Below, in pieces: positions 8,074 to 16,556 of a stretch of 64,000 bases of DNA. The DNA comes from Erythrobacter colymbi (GTDB lineage: Bacteria; Pseudomonadota; Alphaproteobacteria; Sphingomonadales; Sphingomonadaceae). The notes beneath the pieces are model-generated. The model made no database searches and was not told the DNA's origin. It worked only from the letters and a program-made list of their open reading frames with translations. Each line of letters starts with the position of its first letter. Positions within the stretch are counted from its first letter, which is position 1. The position numbers and the translations under genes were made by a program. The stretch lies in the NCBI RefSeq assembly GCF_002155685.1, contig NZ_MUYK01000011.1, positions 1 to 64,000 on the forward strand. Reading direction: 5' to 3'.

Positions 8074-9360
8074 TCAGCGCTCGCTCGCGGTGATCGCGAT
8101 GGCGCTCTTTGCGTCGTCGTTGCCGATCTGGACCATCGGATCGGATGCCTCGCCCTTCAGGTCCTTGCCCGTGATCGCGAAGCTGAAGTTGCGCATGCCG
8201 CCGAACGGAATGTCGTTGGCAAATTCAGGCTCGCCGCCGGGCTGAGGCGACCAGGCCTGGGCAAAGCCCTTGTCGTCCGACGCGATCTTGCAGATCGTCG
8301 GGCTGGAGCAGGAGATCTGCCCCGTGAGCGGGATCGGCTTGTTGACCCCGCCGAGCATGGTCAGCCACGAGGACGAAAGATTGCCCTTGCCGTCATCGGC
8401 AATCCGCAAGGTCACGCGCTCGCTGCGGCCCGGATAGGCCGCCTCGCCTTCGAAATAGCGCACGGCCTTGGGGGCGCGTTCGCCGGCCACCGGCTTGCCG
8501 GACGAATAGGATACCAGCCGTCCGCCCTGTGCCAGAAGGAAGCCCTCGAGGAATTCCTTGCCCTTGGGCGCGGTACCGTCCGGCTGGACAATCATCACGT
8601 CCGACAGGAGGAAATCGCCGCCAGCCTTGGCCCCGGCAGTGCGTCCCTGCGTGTGCGGGGTATCGGCCGACGCCGGATCCTCGAAATCGGCCGCGCTCAG
8701 ATTGGTGACGATCACATAGCGCGCCAGCGTGCCCTTGGGCGGCTCAAGCACTCCGCGCGAGGCACGGATGGCGCTGAACAGGGCCGACGAAGCGACAGGG
8801 CCGGTCTGCGGCTCGGGCACATCGACGCCGGACTTGGCGGCATTGGTCAGACCGCCGACGATGGCGATCTGGAACTGCTCGGCCTCCTTGGCCATCTCGG
8901 ACAGAGCATCGCCGGTGAAGAATTCGCCGAGCCCCGAATTGCCGCTGCGGGCGGCGGCTTCCTCATCGGGCGAGAGCCCGGGGATGCAGCCCGTGAACAC
9001 CGGCTGTGCGGGCGATCCGTCGGCAGGCACCAGCAGGATCGTGATGCGCTCGCGCGGATCGCTCAGGCCGCTCGCCAGCGCCAGCGCCGGATTGGCAAAG
9101 GCCAGCCCGAGATCGCGGATGAAGGCGTTGCGTTCGGCAAACTCGGTCGCGAGCGCCGACTTCTTCACCACCTTGGCATCGATCAGGATGAACGTCTGAC
9201 GCAGCGGAGCGGTAAGGCCCTGCCTGTTGCAATAGGCCTCGGAGCGGATCAGTCCCGTCGAAACGGTTGCTTCGCCGCCGCCGGTCCCAGTGCCGCACCC
9301 CGCCAGCGACAACGCCACAGCTGCCGTCGCTGCGGGCGCAAGCAAATGCCTCATATTCAT
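8074..9360 (-). CDS. Large lipoprotein, possible VWA-like fold
   Basis: A 428-residue protein with a lipobox (LSLAGC) after a short signal. It starts at MNMRHLL, 2 nt after the previous gene ends. The core alternates hydrophobic strands and helices (RQTFILIDAKVV, ERITILLVPAD, LARYVIVTNLS, LLSDVMIVQPDG), which recalls a von Willebrand A-type Rossmann fold, although no clear DxSxS metal site is visible. It is probably anchored in the outer or inner membrane and faces the periplasm. No known family is recognised. Confidence 0.55.
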   Translation of the reverse strand: MNMRHLLAPAATAAVALSLAGCGTGTGGGEATVSTGLIRSEAYCNRQGLTAPLRQTFILIDAKVVKKSALATEFAERNAFIRDLGLAFANPALALASGLSDPRERITILLVPADGSPAQPVFTGCIPGLSPDEEAAARSGNSGLGEFFTGDALSEMAKEAEQFQIAIVGGLTNAAKSGVDVPEPQTGPVASSALFSAIRASRGVLEPPKGTLARYVIVTNLSAADFEDPASADTPHTQGRTAGAKAGGDFLLSDVMIVQPDGTAPKGKEFLEGFLLAQGGRLVSYSSGKPVAGERAPKAVRYFEGEAAYPGRSERVTLRIADDGKGNLSSSWLTMLGGVNKPIPLTGQISCSSPTICKIASDDKGFAQAWSPQPGGEPEFANDIPFGGMRNFSFAITGKDLKGEASDPMVQIGNDDAKSAIAITASER

Positions 9361-9362
9361 GG

Positions 9363-10589
9363 TCAATACCTGTAAAGATCGATGGGAAGGGCAGCGAAGC
9401 CGGCCGGGCCGATGGTCTGGCCATCCTCCAGCCTGATGGCCCTGTCGGTCGGCATCTTGCGGATCAGCTGCGCACGATATTCCTGCAGCACGCCGAGCAC
9501 CGCCTTGTCCTTGTCGGCGATCAGGCTGACATTGCGGCACACCTCGTCATAGCCGGTCTTGCTGTTGAGCAGCTGGGCCTGACCTTGCAGCCGTTCCTGC
9601 TTCTGGGTGAAGGCGTCGTCGATCTGCTTGAGCCGGTCATGCAGCTCGCGCTTGCGCAGCTGTTCGACCTTCTTCGTCAGCTTTTCGTGCTCTTCGGCCT
9701 TTTCGGCGAACAGCGGGTTGCGGTCGTGCAGCCAGTAGGTGATCGCCAAGCCCAGACCGAAGACCACAAGGTTGCCGAACAGCAGCATGCCGGTCTGGCT
9801 GAACGGCTCCAGCGGTTGCAGGCCCAGCGCGATCCGTCCGTAGTTGTCGCGCACGATCCCCATGTACCGGACCGCCCCGACCGCGACCAGCGACACCGCC
9901 AGCAGGGCCACCGCAATCCCGATCATCCGCAGGCCTTCTGCCCGCATCCGGTCATTGTTGGGGCCCATGTAGAAATTGTAGGCCTTCAGGAACCGCCCCG
10001 CGAGGAACGCCGACCAGCCGATCGCCAGACCGACCACGATGGTCGATCCCAGCGCGACGATGCCGACATTGATGTATTCGAGGAAGAACTTGTAGTTCAT
10101 GAACCCTTCCGGGATCATGATCGCCAGCGGGATGGCGAGGTCGATCAGCTTGCCCGGATTGCGCGCGTTGCGCCCGCCTTCGAGGAAGCGCATCGCCTCG
10201 TACTGCTGTTCGACATCGCGTTGCCGTTCAAGCTCGGCTCCGTATCTGTCGTTGAAGCCCGCCTGGACCTCGGCACGGTTGGTGTTGCGTTCGCGCTTCA
10301 GCCGGTCGCGTTCGAATTCGGGCACGAAGCCCTGCACCCCGCCGGGCATGGTGATCTGGCTCGCGGCGTTCTTGACCGCGGTGATCGCGCTGCCCCGCGC
10401 GGGGCCGACCTCGGTATTGAGCCACGCACTCATCGCCGGGGTGAGATTGGCGCTCATCGCCCCGGCATCGCCGTCGCCGGTCAGGTGGAGGTTGGGCGCA
10501 GCCGCCTCTTCGTCGACCCGCGACAGCAGCGCGGCCGTAGCCGGGCTGTTCATGCCCACTTCGAGTGCCCGGTAAGCTTCAATTGACAT
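9363..10589 (-). CDS. Four-TM membrane protein with coiled coil
   Basis: A 408-residue protein with a soluble N-terminus of about 135 residues, four predicted membrane helices (about 140-160, 163-185, 213-235 and 262-285) and a strongly charged coiled coil (about 290-340, AEEHEKLTKKVEQLRKRE). The start at 10589 (MSIEAYRALEVG) is chosen. The longer upstream open frame overlaps the ompA-like gene and reads as shadow sequence. Second gene of the operon. It could be the inner-membrane platform of a multi-protein envelope complex (inference). Confidence 0.6.
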   Translation of the reverse strand: MSIEAYRALEVGMNSPATAALLSRVDEEAAAPNLHLTGDGDAGAMSANLTPAMSAWLNTEVGPARGSAITAVKNAASQITMPGGVQGFVPEFERDRLKRERNTNRAEVQAGFNDRYGAELERQRDVEQQYEAMRFLEGGRNARNPGKLIDLAIPLAIMIPEGFMNYKFFLEYINVGIVALGSTIVVGLAIGWSAFLAGRFLKAYNFYMGPNNDRMRAEGLRMIGIAVALLAVSLVAVGAVRYMGIVRDNYGRIALGLQPLEPFSQTGMLLFGNLVVFGLGLAITYWLHDRNPLFAEKAEEHEKLTKKVEQLRKRELHDRLKQIDDAFTQKQERLQGQAQLLNSKTGYDEVCRNVSLIADKDKAVLGVLQEYRAQLIRKMPTDRAIRLEDGQTIGPAGFAALPIDLYRY

Positions 10590-10615
10590 GGGGTCCCTTC
10601 CCAAGATGTCGATGT

Positions 10616-11650
10616 TCAAAGAATGACGGTGACCGGCTTGCTGTCCGGATTGACCGGATCGATCCGGATCTTGCGGGTGTTGGTCGGAATGACCTGCGAG
10701 CGGGCCTGCGGCGACACCTCGACTGTTCTGGCCTTGGCCTGCCCCAGTCCGAGGCGGCTGGCGCGCTGGCCGGTCGGGCGGACACGCGCCGAGGGCACGG
10801 CGACGACAGGCTGCAGCCCTTCGATCTTCGGCCCCACGGGATTGACCACTTCCGCATCGTAGCCCGACCGGAACGCGAGGTTGCGGCGACAAGTCTCAAG
10901 CATTTCGTCATCGGACGACTGGCAAAGTTCCTCCGATTGCTGGTCGGCCAGCCAGATGCCGACCGCCTCGGCCTTGGCCGAAAAGAGAAACTCGACGCGC
11001 CGGTTCATGGCGAGATCGTAATCGGTCGTGCCGCCATAGAGCGGCATGTCCTCGCCAAAGCCGATCCGCCAGATCTGGAAGGTGGACACCCCAGAAGCGA
11101 GGATCTGCCGCGCAACGGCCGTCGCGCGGCGTTCGGACAGCACGTCGTTGGCCGCATTCTCGCCCCGGAAATCGGCATGCCCGGCGACGAAGACCGCCAC
11201 GTCGGGGGCCGTCTTGCGCAGCAACCCGGTGATGATGCGCGCGATCTGCTCGGCCTCGGGCCGGAGCGCGGCGCTGCCGGTGTTGAAGAAGGTGCGCTCG
11301 GGAAACACCACCCGCAGGACAGGCAGATCGATGCCGAAGCTGCTCGGCAGGCGCGAAGCCGGCACGATGCCCTCGTAGAACCTCGGGCGCTGGTCCGGCG
11401 GCAGCATCGCCGACAGATTGCTGAGGTGCTTCATCCGGTCGCAATGTTCGAGCCGGACATAGACCTGCCAGGGTTGCAGGGTGCCGCGGACCTGGGGAGG
11501 CAGCGTGTCGGCACAATCTGCGGGAAGCTCGACGACCTCCCGCATCACCTCCGCGTTAGCCGTCGCGGCTGACAGGTAAGCGGAAGCGAAGCCCAGAAGC
11601 CCCTTCCACGCAACGCTCCTGACCCGCGAAGGCAACAGTACCGCAGCCAT
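10616..11650 (-). CDS. OmpA-domain exported protein
   Basis: A 344-residue protein with a signal peptide (about 1-33, ending ATANA). A peptidoglycan-binding OmpA-like domain occupies about residues 115-230 (FFNTGSAALRPEAEQ, GHADFRGENAANDVLSERRA, NRRVEF). The C-terminal 110 residues are low in hydrophobicity and Arg/Pro-rich. Unlike MotB or ZorB it has no separate N-terminal stator helix. It is the first gene of the minus-strand operon and faces a divergent regulator. It probably anchors a complex to the cell wall. Confidence 0.75.
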   Translation of the reverse strand: MAAVLLPSRVRSVAWKGLLGFASAYLSAATANAEVMREVVELPADCADTLPPQVRGTLQPWQVYVRLEHCDRMKHLSNLSAMLPPDQRPRFYEGIVPASRLPSSFGIDLPVLRVVFPERTFFNTGSAALRPEAEQIARIITGLLRKTAPDVAVFVAGHADFRGENAANDVLSERRATAVARQILASGVSTFQIWRIGFGEDMPLYGGTTDYDLAMNRRVEFLFSAKAEAVGIWLADQQSEELCQSSDDEMLETCRRNLAFRSGYDAEVVNPVGPKIEGLQPVVAVPSARVRPTGQRASRLGLGQAKARTVEVSPQARSQVIPTNTRKIRIDPVNPDSKPVTVIL

Positions 11651-11803
11651 TACTCAGCTTGTCTCCCCCCGGCGGAGTCGCTTGGTTTTTCAGTAAAGGC
11701 ATATTGCTGGGCGAGATCGCTTCACAGAAATTCACACATTGCAGTTCGTCGCTGCGAAGGTCAGAACCAAGCAAATGAAAAAATTGGCTGGAGGGGCAAG
11801 CCA
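11651..11803. promoter_or_regulatory. Divergent intergenic regulatory region
   Basis: These 153 bp separate the OmpA-led operon from the plus-strand regulator. The region is more AT-rich than its surroundings (TTGGTTTTTCAGTAAAGG, CACAGAAATTCACACATT), as expected for two outward promoters. A GGAGGGG ribosome binding site at about 11790-11797 sets the GTG start of the regulator at 11804. No certain operator was identified. Confidence 0.45.
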
Positions 11804-13126
11804 GTGCCGCGTAGCGGGAACTTCAAATCGGCGAATTTGGAGGTGGAACCTCATTCGTCGGGCAACACGATTTATCTCGCGTGCGCCGGTCAGCGGATCA
11901 TTCTTCGCGGCAAGGCAGTCGCGTTTATTCTGGCGCTTGTAACGACCGACCGGGGCGTGTTCCTGACCCGGGACGAGCTGCACCGGTTGCAGGCCTGGAA
12001 GATGATGTCATCGGGCTCGGTCGGAAAACAGGCTGCGCGGATCACCGACAAGATCAACGGCAGCCTGAGCCCGGTGATCGAGTGGGGGCTGAAGACCGGC
12101 AACTGGCGCCTCGCCCCGTCCATCCACGAAGCCATTCCGGAACCGACCCGCGAGCAATGCCGGTCGATCCTGTCGCGCAACGACTGGAAGGCGATACTGC
12201 GGTTCGACATGGTCCCGGCGCAATCCGCGGCGCGGTGGATGCAATTGTGCGGCAGTGCGCTCGCCGACATGACCGAAGGCAAGGCGTCGCAAGGTTACCA
12301 GAAGCTGCGCGAGGCCATCGAGCTGTCGGACCACGAAGGCATCGCCGCGATCAGCGATGTGCTGGCGACGCGGCTCGGGCAGGCGCTGCCGCGCGCGCAC
12401 CTTCCCGTCCCCTCGGCCACCACCACGTCGGCTTTCATGGAGGCGGCCGAGGCGCGGCGCATGGCGGCCTATGCCCGGCTCTCCCCGTCGGAAGACTGGA
12501 ACCAGCAGTTCGACCTTCTGCATCGGCGCCTGCTGCGCATGATCCAGTCGGGCGATACCGCCACGCAGACGATCCTCCTGAACGCCATGGCGGTGCTCGC
12601 CCGGCGCCTCGGCCGGATGGAGCAGGCTCTCGATTGCATTCGCGAGGCGGCCGCATTGGCGATCTTCTCGGGCGACATCGTGCTCATTCAGAACATCAGC
12701 TTCAACTTCGGCAACATCATCAACGGGATCGCGAGAGACGACCCCGGCGCCTTCTCGCCCGAGACCTATCTGGGACTGCTGCAACTCGATATCGAACTGC
12801 GCGAGCGGTTGCGGATCGGCAAGGACAGCGCGCAGGCCGAGCTGCTCTATGCCTATCTGTCGCACGAGCAGGGCAATTTCGGCGATGCCCAAACCTATCT
12901 GGACAAGGCCGATGCCATCATCGCGCAGAGCAGGCAGGCGTTGGATGTCGCGCTTCGGGGCCGGGTCTTCGGTCTGCTGGCCTGCGACACCAGTGCCCCG
13001 GGCAGCCGGAAATTTGCCGAGGGTCTCGCCGCGCTCAGAAAGTCGGCCGACGCCTACGAACAGCACGGAAACCTGATTGCGGCGAGGGAAGTGCGGCAGG
13101 ATCTGGCCAGACGAGCGGGATCGTGA
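11804..13126 (+). CDS. Winged-helix + TPR regulator (HilA/SARP-like architecture)
   Basis: A 440-residue protein. Residues about 10-100 fit an OmpR/PhoB-type DNA-binding winged helix (GQRIILRGKAVAFILALVTT, the recognition region LTRDELHRLQ, and a terminal WRLAPS hairpin). The rest is helical and TPR-like (for example AELLYAYLSHEQGNFGDAQ). GTG start with a good ribosome binding site. It ends in a GTGA overlap with the permease gene, so the two are translationally coupled. It probably controls the divergent envelope operon (inference from position). Confidence 0.65.
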   Translation: MPRSGNFKSANLEVEPHSSGNTIYLACAGQRIILRGKAVAFILALVTTDRGVFLTRDELHRLQAWKMMSSGSVGKQAARITDKINGSLSPVIEWGLKTGNWRLAPSIHEAIPEPTREQCRSILSRNDWKAILRFDMVPAQSAARWMQLCGSALADMTEGKASQGYQKLREAIELSDHEGIAAISDVLATRLGQALPRAHLPVPSATTTSAFMEAAEARRMAAYARLSPSEDWNQQFDLLHRRLLRMIQSGDTATQTILLNAMAVLARRLGRMEQALDCIREAAALAIFSGDIVLIQNISFNFGNIINGIARDDPGAFSPETYLGLLQLDIELRERLRIGKDSAQAELLYAYLSHEQGNFGDAQTYLDKADAIIAQSRQALDVALRGRVFGLLACDTSAPGSRKFAEGLAALRKSADAYEQHGNLIAAREVRQDLARRAGS

Positions 13127-14688
13127 CCGTCCGCCGCAGGCTCGATGCGAGGACGGTCGCGGCCGGCATGCTCGGCTTTGCCTCCGCGCTGCCCTTCGTC
13201 TTCCTGACCGGCACGCTCGCCGCGTGGTTTTCGGAACTGGGCATTTCGATGACCACGATCGGCCTGCTTTCGTCGATCACGCTGGCCTATGGCTTCAAGC
13301 TGCTGTGGGCGCCGCTCGTGAAACGCGCACTGCACCGCTGGATGGCCGTTTGCCAGCTCGGTCTCGCGATCGGCTTTGCGGCCCTCGCGAGCCTGGACCC
13401 GCAGAGCGATCTCAACCGGTTTGCCCTGACCGGATTTGCAGCCGCGCTCCTTTCGGCCACCTTCGATACCGCCTTCGAGGCGTGGCGGATCCGGGTGGCC
13501 GACGAGGAGACCCCGGTCGAAGTGATCATGACCGCCAGCCAGATCGGCGCGCGGGTTGCGGTGTTATTGGCCGGCGCCGGTGCCCTGTGGCTCTCGGCTC
13601 TGGTCGGCTGGAACCTCGCCGCGCTCGCGCTCGCATGCCTGTTTGCCCTTCTGGCCGCCGTGATCCTGATCTGGCCCGCCATGCGCGCCGGAACCGATGC
13701 GGACGATCCGGCACCTGTCGATCCCGGCAGTGCAGCAGGGCAGCAGCTTGTCGCCGTGGCGTGCGCCGTGGCGGGGCTGGGTATAGCGATATGGCAGGTC
13801 GTCGGCTTTATCGCCCGGATTTCGTCCGCTCCCGGCGATCAGCAAGCCCAGGTCGAGGCGTACATCACGCTGCATGGCCCGCTGATCCTGGCGATGATCA
13901 CGATCGTTCCGATCCTTGCCAGCCGGATGGGCAAAAGGCTCGAAGGACGCCTCAGCCACTGGTCGCCAGACACGGGCACGGCGCGGCGTTTGAGGGACGC
14001 CTATGACGCCGTCGTGGCCCCCTTCGAAGAGCTGGCCGAACGGTTCGGCCTTCGCCTTGTGCTCGTGTTCGTGTTCGTCGCGATCTACACCCTGTCGTGG
14101 TTCAGCTGGGCAGGCTTCACGCTGCCGCTCTACCTGCGCGAACTGGGCTTCACCATGGAGGAGGTTGCCGCCGCTCGCCTCTACGGCTCCCTGCCGACCG
14201 CGATCGGCATACTTGTCGGCGGCTTTACCCTGTTGAAGCTGCCGCGTCGTCAGGCGCTGCTGGTCGGAGCGCTGCTGCCGCTGGTGGCGAACGCCACCTA
14301 CATCGATCTTGCCCTAGGCGGCACGGCCCTGCGCGGGGTGGTCGACCTGTTCGCCGCTGCCCTGCAATCGGAGACATCGGACGATGTGGAGCACTGGGCT
14401 CCGCTCTATCTGTCGATCACTCTGAAAAACCTCACGTCGGGTATCGCCTCGGCGATTTTCGTCGGGTTTCTGGCCAGCCTCGTGAACCCGCGCTTTGCCT
14501 CGGTCCAGTGCGCGATCTTTTCGTCGCTGTCTTTCGTCACCGGGACCATCGTGTCGGCGGCGGCGGGGAGCCTGATCGATGCCGTGGGGTTTGCCAGAAT
14601 GCTGGAATATGCATCGCTGTTCGCTCTGGTGGCCGCGATATCCTCCCTGTCGCTGTCGGGCGCTTTCTACAGACGGGCGCCAAGGTAA
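13123..14688 (+). CDS. AmpG-like major facilitator permease
   Basis: A 521-residue inner-membrane protein with about 12 helices. The opening (MLGFASALPFVFLTGTL, LAYGFKLLWAPLVKR) matches the AmpG branch of the MFS, whose known members import anhydromuropeptides and take part in beta-lactamase induction. It starts at GTG 13123 inside the regulator's last codons. Two extra helices or a loop in the middle (about 200-255) are also seen in AmpG-type proteins. Pairing with a regulator suggests the regulator may sense the imported compound; the substrate is not known. Confidence 0.75.
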   Translation: MTVRRRLDARTVAAGMLGFASALPFVFLTGTLAAWFSELGISMTTIGLLSSITLAYGFKLLWAPLVKRALHRWMAVCQLGLAIGFAALASLDPQSDLNRFALTGFAAALLSATFDTAFEAWRIRVADEETPVEVIMTASQIGARVAVLLAGAGALWLSALVGWNLAALALACLFALLAAVILIWPAMRAGTDADDPAPVDPGSAAGQQLVAVACAVAGLGIAIWQVVGFIARISSAPGDQQAQVEAYITLHGPLILAMITIVPILASRMGKRLEGRLSHWSPDTGTARRLRDAYDAVVAPFEELAERFGLRLVLVFVFVAIYTLSWFSWAGFTLPLYLRELGFTMEEVAAARLYGSLPTAIGILVGGFTLLKLPRRQALLVGALLPLVANATYIDLALGGTALRGVVDLFAAALQSETSDDVEHWAPLYLSITLKNLTSGIASAIFVGFLASLVNPRFASVQCAIFSSLSFVTGTIVSAAAGSLIDAVGFARMLEYASLFALVAAISSLSLSGAFYRRAPR

Positions 14689-14747
14689 CGCCGCCCCCCG
14701 GCCCGGCGCGCCATTTTTTCGGCTAAGTTACCTAAATTGCACGATGA

Positions 14748-14775
14748 TTGACTCATTTCGAAGGTGGGATACACT
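14748..14775 (+). promoter_or_regulatory. Candidate sigma-70 promoter of the LysM gene
   Basis: TTGACT at 14748-14753 and TACACT at 14770-14775 are separated by 16 nt, 47 nt before the LysM gene start. This is the only good promoter-like sequence in the gap after the permease gene. Inference from sequence match only. Confidence 0.4.
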
Positions 14776-14822
14776 CACGGGCGATTGGGCTTTGGGTGAT
14801 GTTTGCGAAGGGGGGATTCGCG

Positions 14823-16556
14823 ATGGCCATTTACGAGACCTATGTCGTCAAGCCCGGCGATACGCTGGGCAAGATCGCGGTGCGTTACAATGTCACCGTC
14901 GATACGCTGGCAGCGATCAACGGACTGAAGAACCGGAATGCGATCGCGGTCGGGCAGGTGCTCAATGTCCGGCAGATCAGCGAGACCTATTACATCATCC
15001 AGCCGGGCGACACGCTCGCGGCGATTGCCAAGCGCTACAACGTGCCGCTCGATGCCTTGCAGAAGGCCAACAAGATCGCCGACGCTTCGAAGATTTCGGC
15101 AGGCGCGCGGCTGATCATCCCGACCGCTTCGCCCGGCGCACCCGCCACGCCCGCCTCGCCGGTGCGCGAGCTGGGCTCGCTCTCGAAGCGCTACGAAGTC
15201 TCGCGCGACGGGGCGGCGACCGTGTCCAAGGGCAAGGGCGATCACGGCGGGGTGTCCTACGGCAGCTACCAGCTGTCCTCGAAGATGAACCGCCCGGCCG
15301 AATTCCTCGCTGCCGAGGGCAAGCCCTGGGCGCCGCAATTCGCAGGGACGGTGCAGGGCACCGATGCCTTTTCGGCCGTGTGGAAAGCCGTCGCCGCGCA
15401 GGATCCGGTCGCCTTCGCCGCGGCCCAGCACGACTATATCAAGCGCACGCACTTCGATGTGCAGGTGAAGACCATCAGGACCATCAGCGGGCTCGACGTT
15501 GCCACCCGCAGCCGTGCGCTTCAGGACGTGGTGTGGTCGGTCGCGGTGCAACACGGCCCGTCGAGCGATCTGATCGGCGAGGTGGTGAAGAAGCTCCCGC
15601 TCCAACCCGATGCGCCCGGCTTCGACAAGGCGCTGATCACCGCGATCTATGGCGAGCGCGGGCGGCGCGATGCGGACGGCTCGCTCAGCCGCTTCCGCAG
15701 CAGCAGCAAGGAGTTCCAGGACGGGGTCGCCGCGCGCTTCGTGAACGAGCTGAGGGACGCGCTCAACATGCTCGGCGCGGAACAGACGGTGGCGAAGATC
15801 AGCACCCCGCTGGCGACGCCTGCACCGGCTCCGGCGCCCGCTCCGGCACCGGCGCCCGCCGTCGCGCCGCCGGTCGTCGCGCCGCCGCCGCCCGCCGCTC
15901 CCGCAAGCGATGCCCGCGCCGCCGTGGGCCGCGCTGCCACCAAGCTTTCGGACGACGATGTCCGCCTGATCGTCGAAAGCTACGGCGATGCCGAGGCGCT
16001 TGCCGATTTCCTCGCCAGCAAGAAGGTGCTGATCGGGCTGCGCAAGAGCACCAATATCCGCACCTACCAGAAGGGTGTCTATGACGATCTGCTGCTGCTG
16101 GTCGACCGCGCGAGCGACGGTTCGGTCAAGCTGAAGCGCTTCCCGCTCAACACCGAGCCTGCGGGCGAATATGCCTTCTACGGCAACAACCCGAAGAAAT
16201 ACGGCCCCGATCTCAACGCCGACGGCAAGCGCGAGCTGGGGCGGCTGGTGCCGGGCACCTATCACTACAGCCTGCAGGCCGGCACCTTCCTCAACGGCAA
16301 GTTCTTCCGCGCGCGCGACGTGCAGACCGCCGAGCGCGACATCAACCAGGATGGCACCTTCGATTTCGAGGATGGTCCGCTGCGGATCGACAAGAACTCG
16401 GTCGGGCGCAGCATGCTGTTCCACCGTGGCGGGGCCGAGGGGGTCGCCACCTGGTCCTCGGGCTGCCAGACCGTGCCCAAGACCCAGTATCCGGCCTTCC
16501 TCGCCGCGCTGGAGGGGCAGACGCAGTTCAGCTACATCCTCATCAATGCGGATTAG
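14823..16556 (+). CDS. LysM / muramidase-like / L,D-transpeptidase-like wall enzyme
   Basis: A 577-residue protein with no signal peptide. Two LysM repeats (about 5-50 and 55-100) bind peptidoglycan or chitin-like sugars. A lysozyme/chitosanase-like domain (about 112-335) resembles phage-type lysins, with likely catalytic Glu125 (RYEVSRDG) and Asp140 (KGDHGGVSYG). An Ala/Pro linker (about 335-375) leads to a C-terminal domain (about 380-577) with His534 (FHRGG) and Cys548 (SSGC), like the YkuD active-site pattern. Start at MAIYETYVV after the purine-rich ribosome binding site GGGGGGA. The lack of an export signal suggests a specialised secretion route or release by lysis. Confidence 0.7.
   Translation: MAIYETYVVKPGDTLGKIAVRYNVTVDTLAAINGLKNRNAIAVGQVLNVRQISETYYIIQPGDTLAAIAKRYNVPLDALQKANKIADASKISAGARLIIPTASPGAPATPASPVRELGSLSKRYEVSRDGAATVSKGKGDHGGVSYGSYQLSSKMNRPAEFLAAEGKPWAPQFAGTVQGTDAFSAVWKAVAAQDPVAFAAAQHDYIKRTHFDVQVKTIRTISGLDVATRSRALQDVVWSVAVQHGPSSDLIGEVVKKLPLQPDAPGFDKALITAIYGERGRRDADGSLSRFRSSSKEFQDGVAARFVNELRDALNMLGAEQTVAKISTPLATPAPAPAPAPAPAPAVAPPVVAPPPPAAPASDARAAVGRAATKLSDDDVRLIVESYGDAEALADFLASKKVLIGLRKSTNIRTYQKGVYDDLLLLVDRASDGSVKLKRFPLNTEPAGEYAFYGNNPKKYGPDLNADGKRELGRLVPGTYHYSLQAGTFLNGKFFRARDVQTAERDINQDGTFDFEDGPLRIDKNSVGRSMLFHRGGAEGVATWSSGCQTVPKTQYPAFLAALEGQTQFSYILINAD

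Noticed and set aside
10616..11650. OmpA-domain protein as ZorB or MotB of a Zorya-like or stator system
   Set aside because: It has a cleavable signal peptide and no stator helix with Asp, and the four-TM neighbour lacks MotA motifs.
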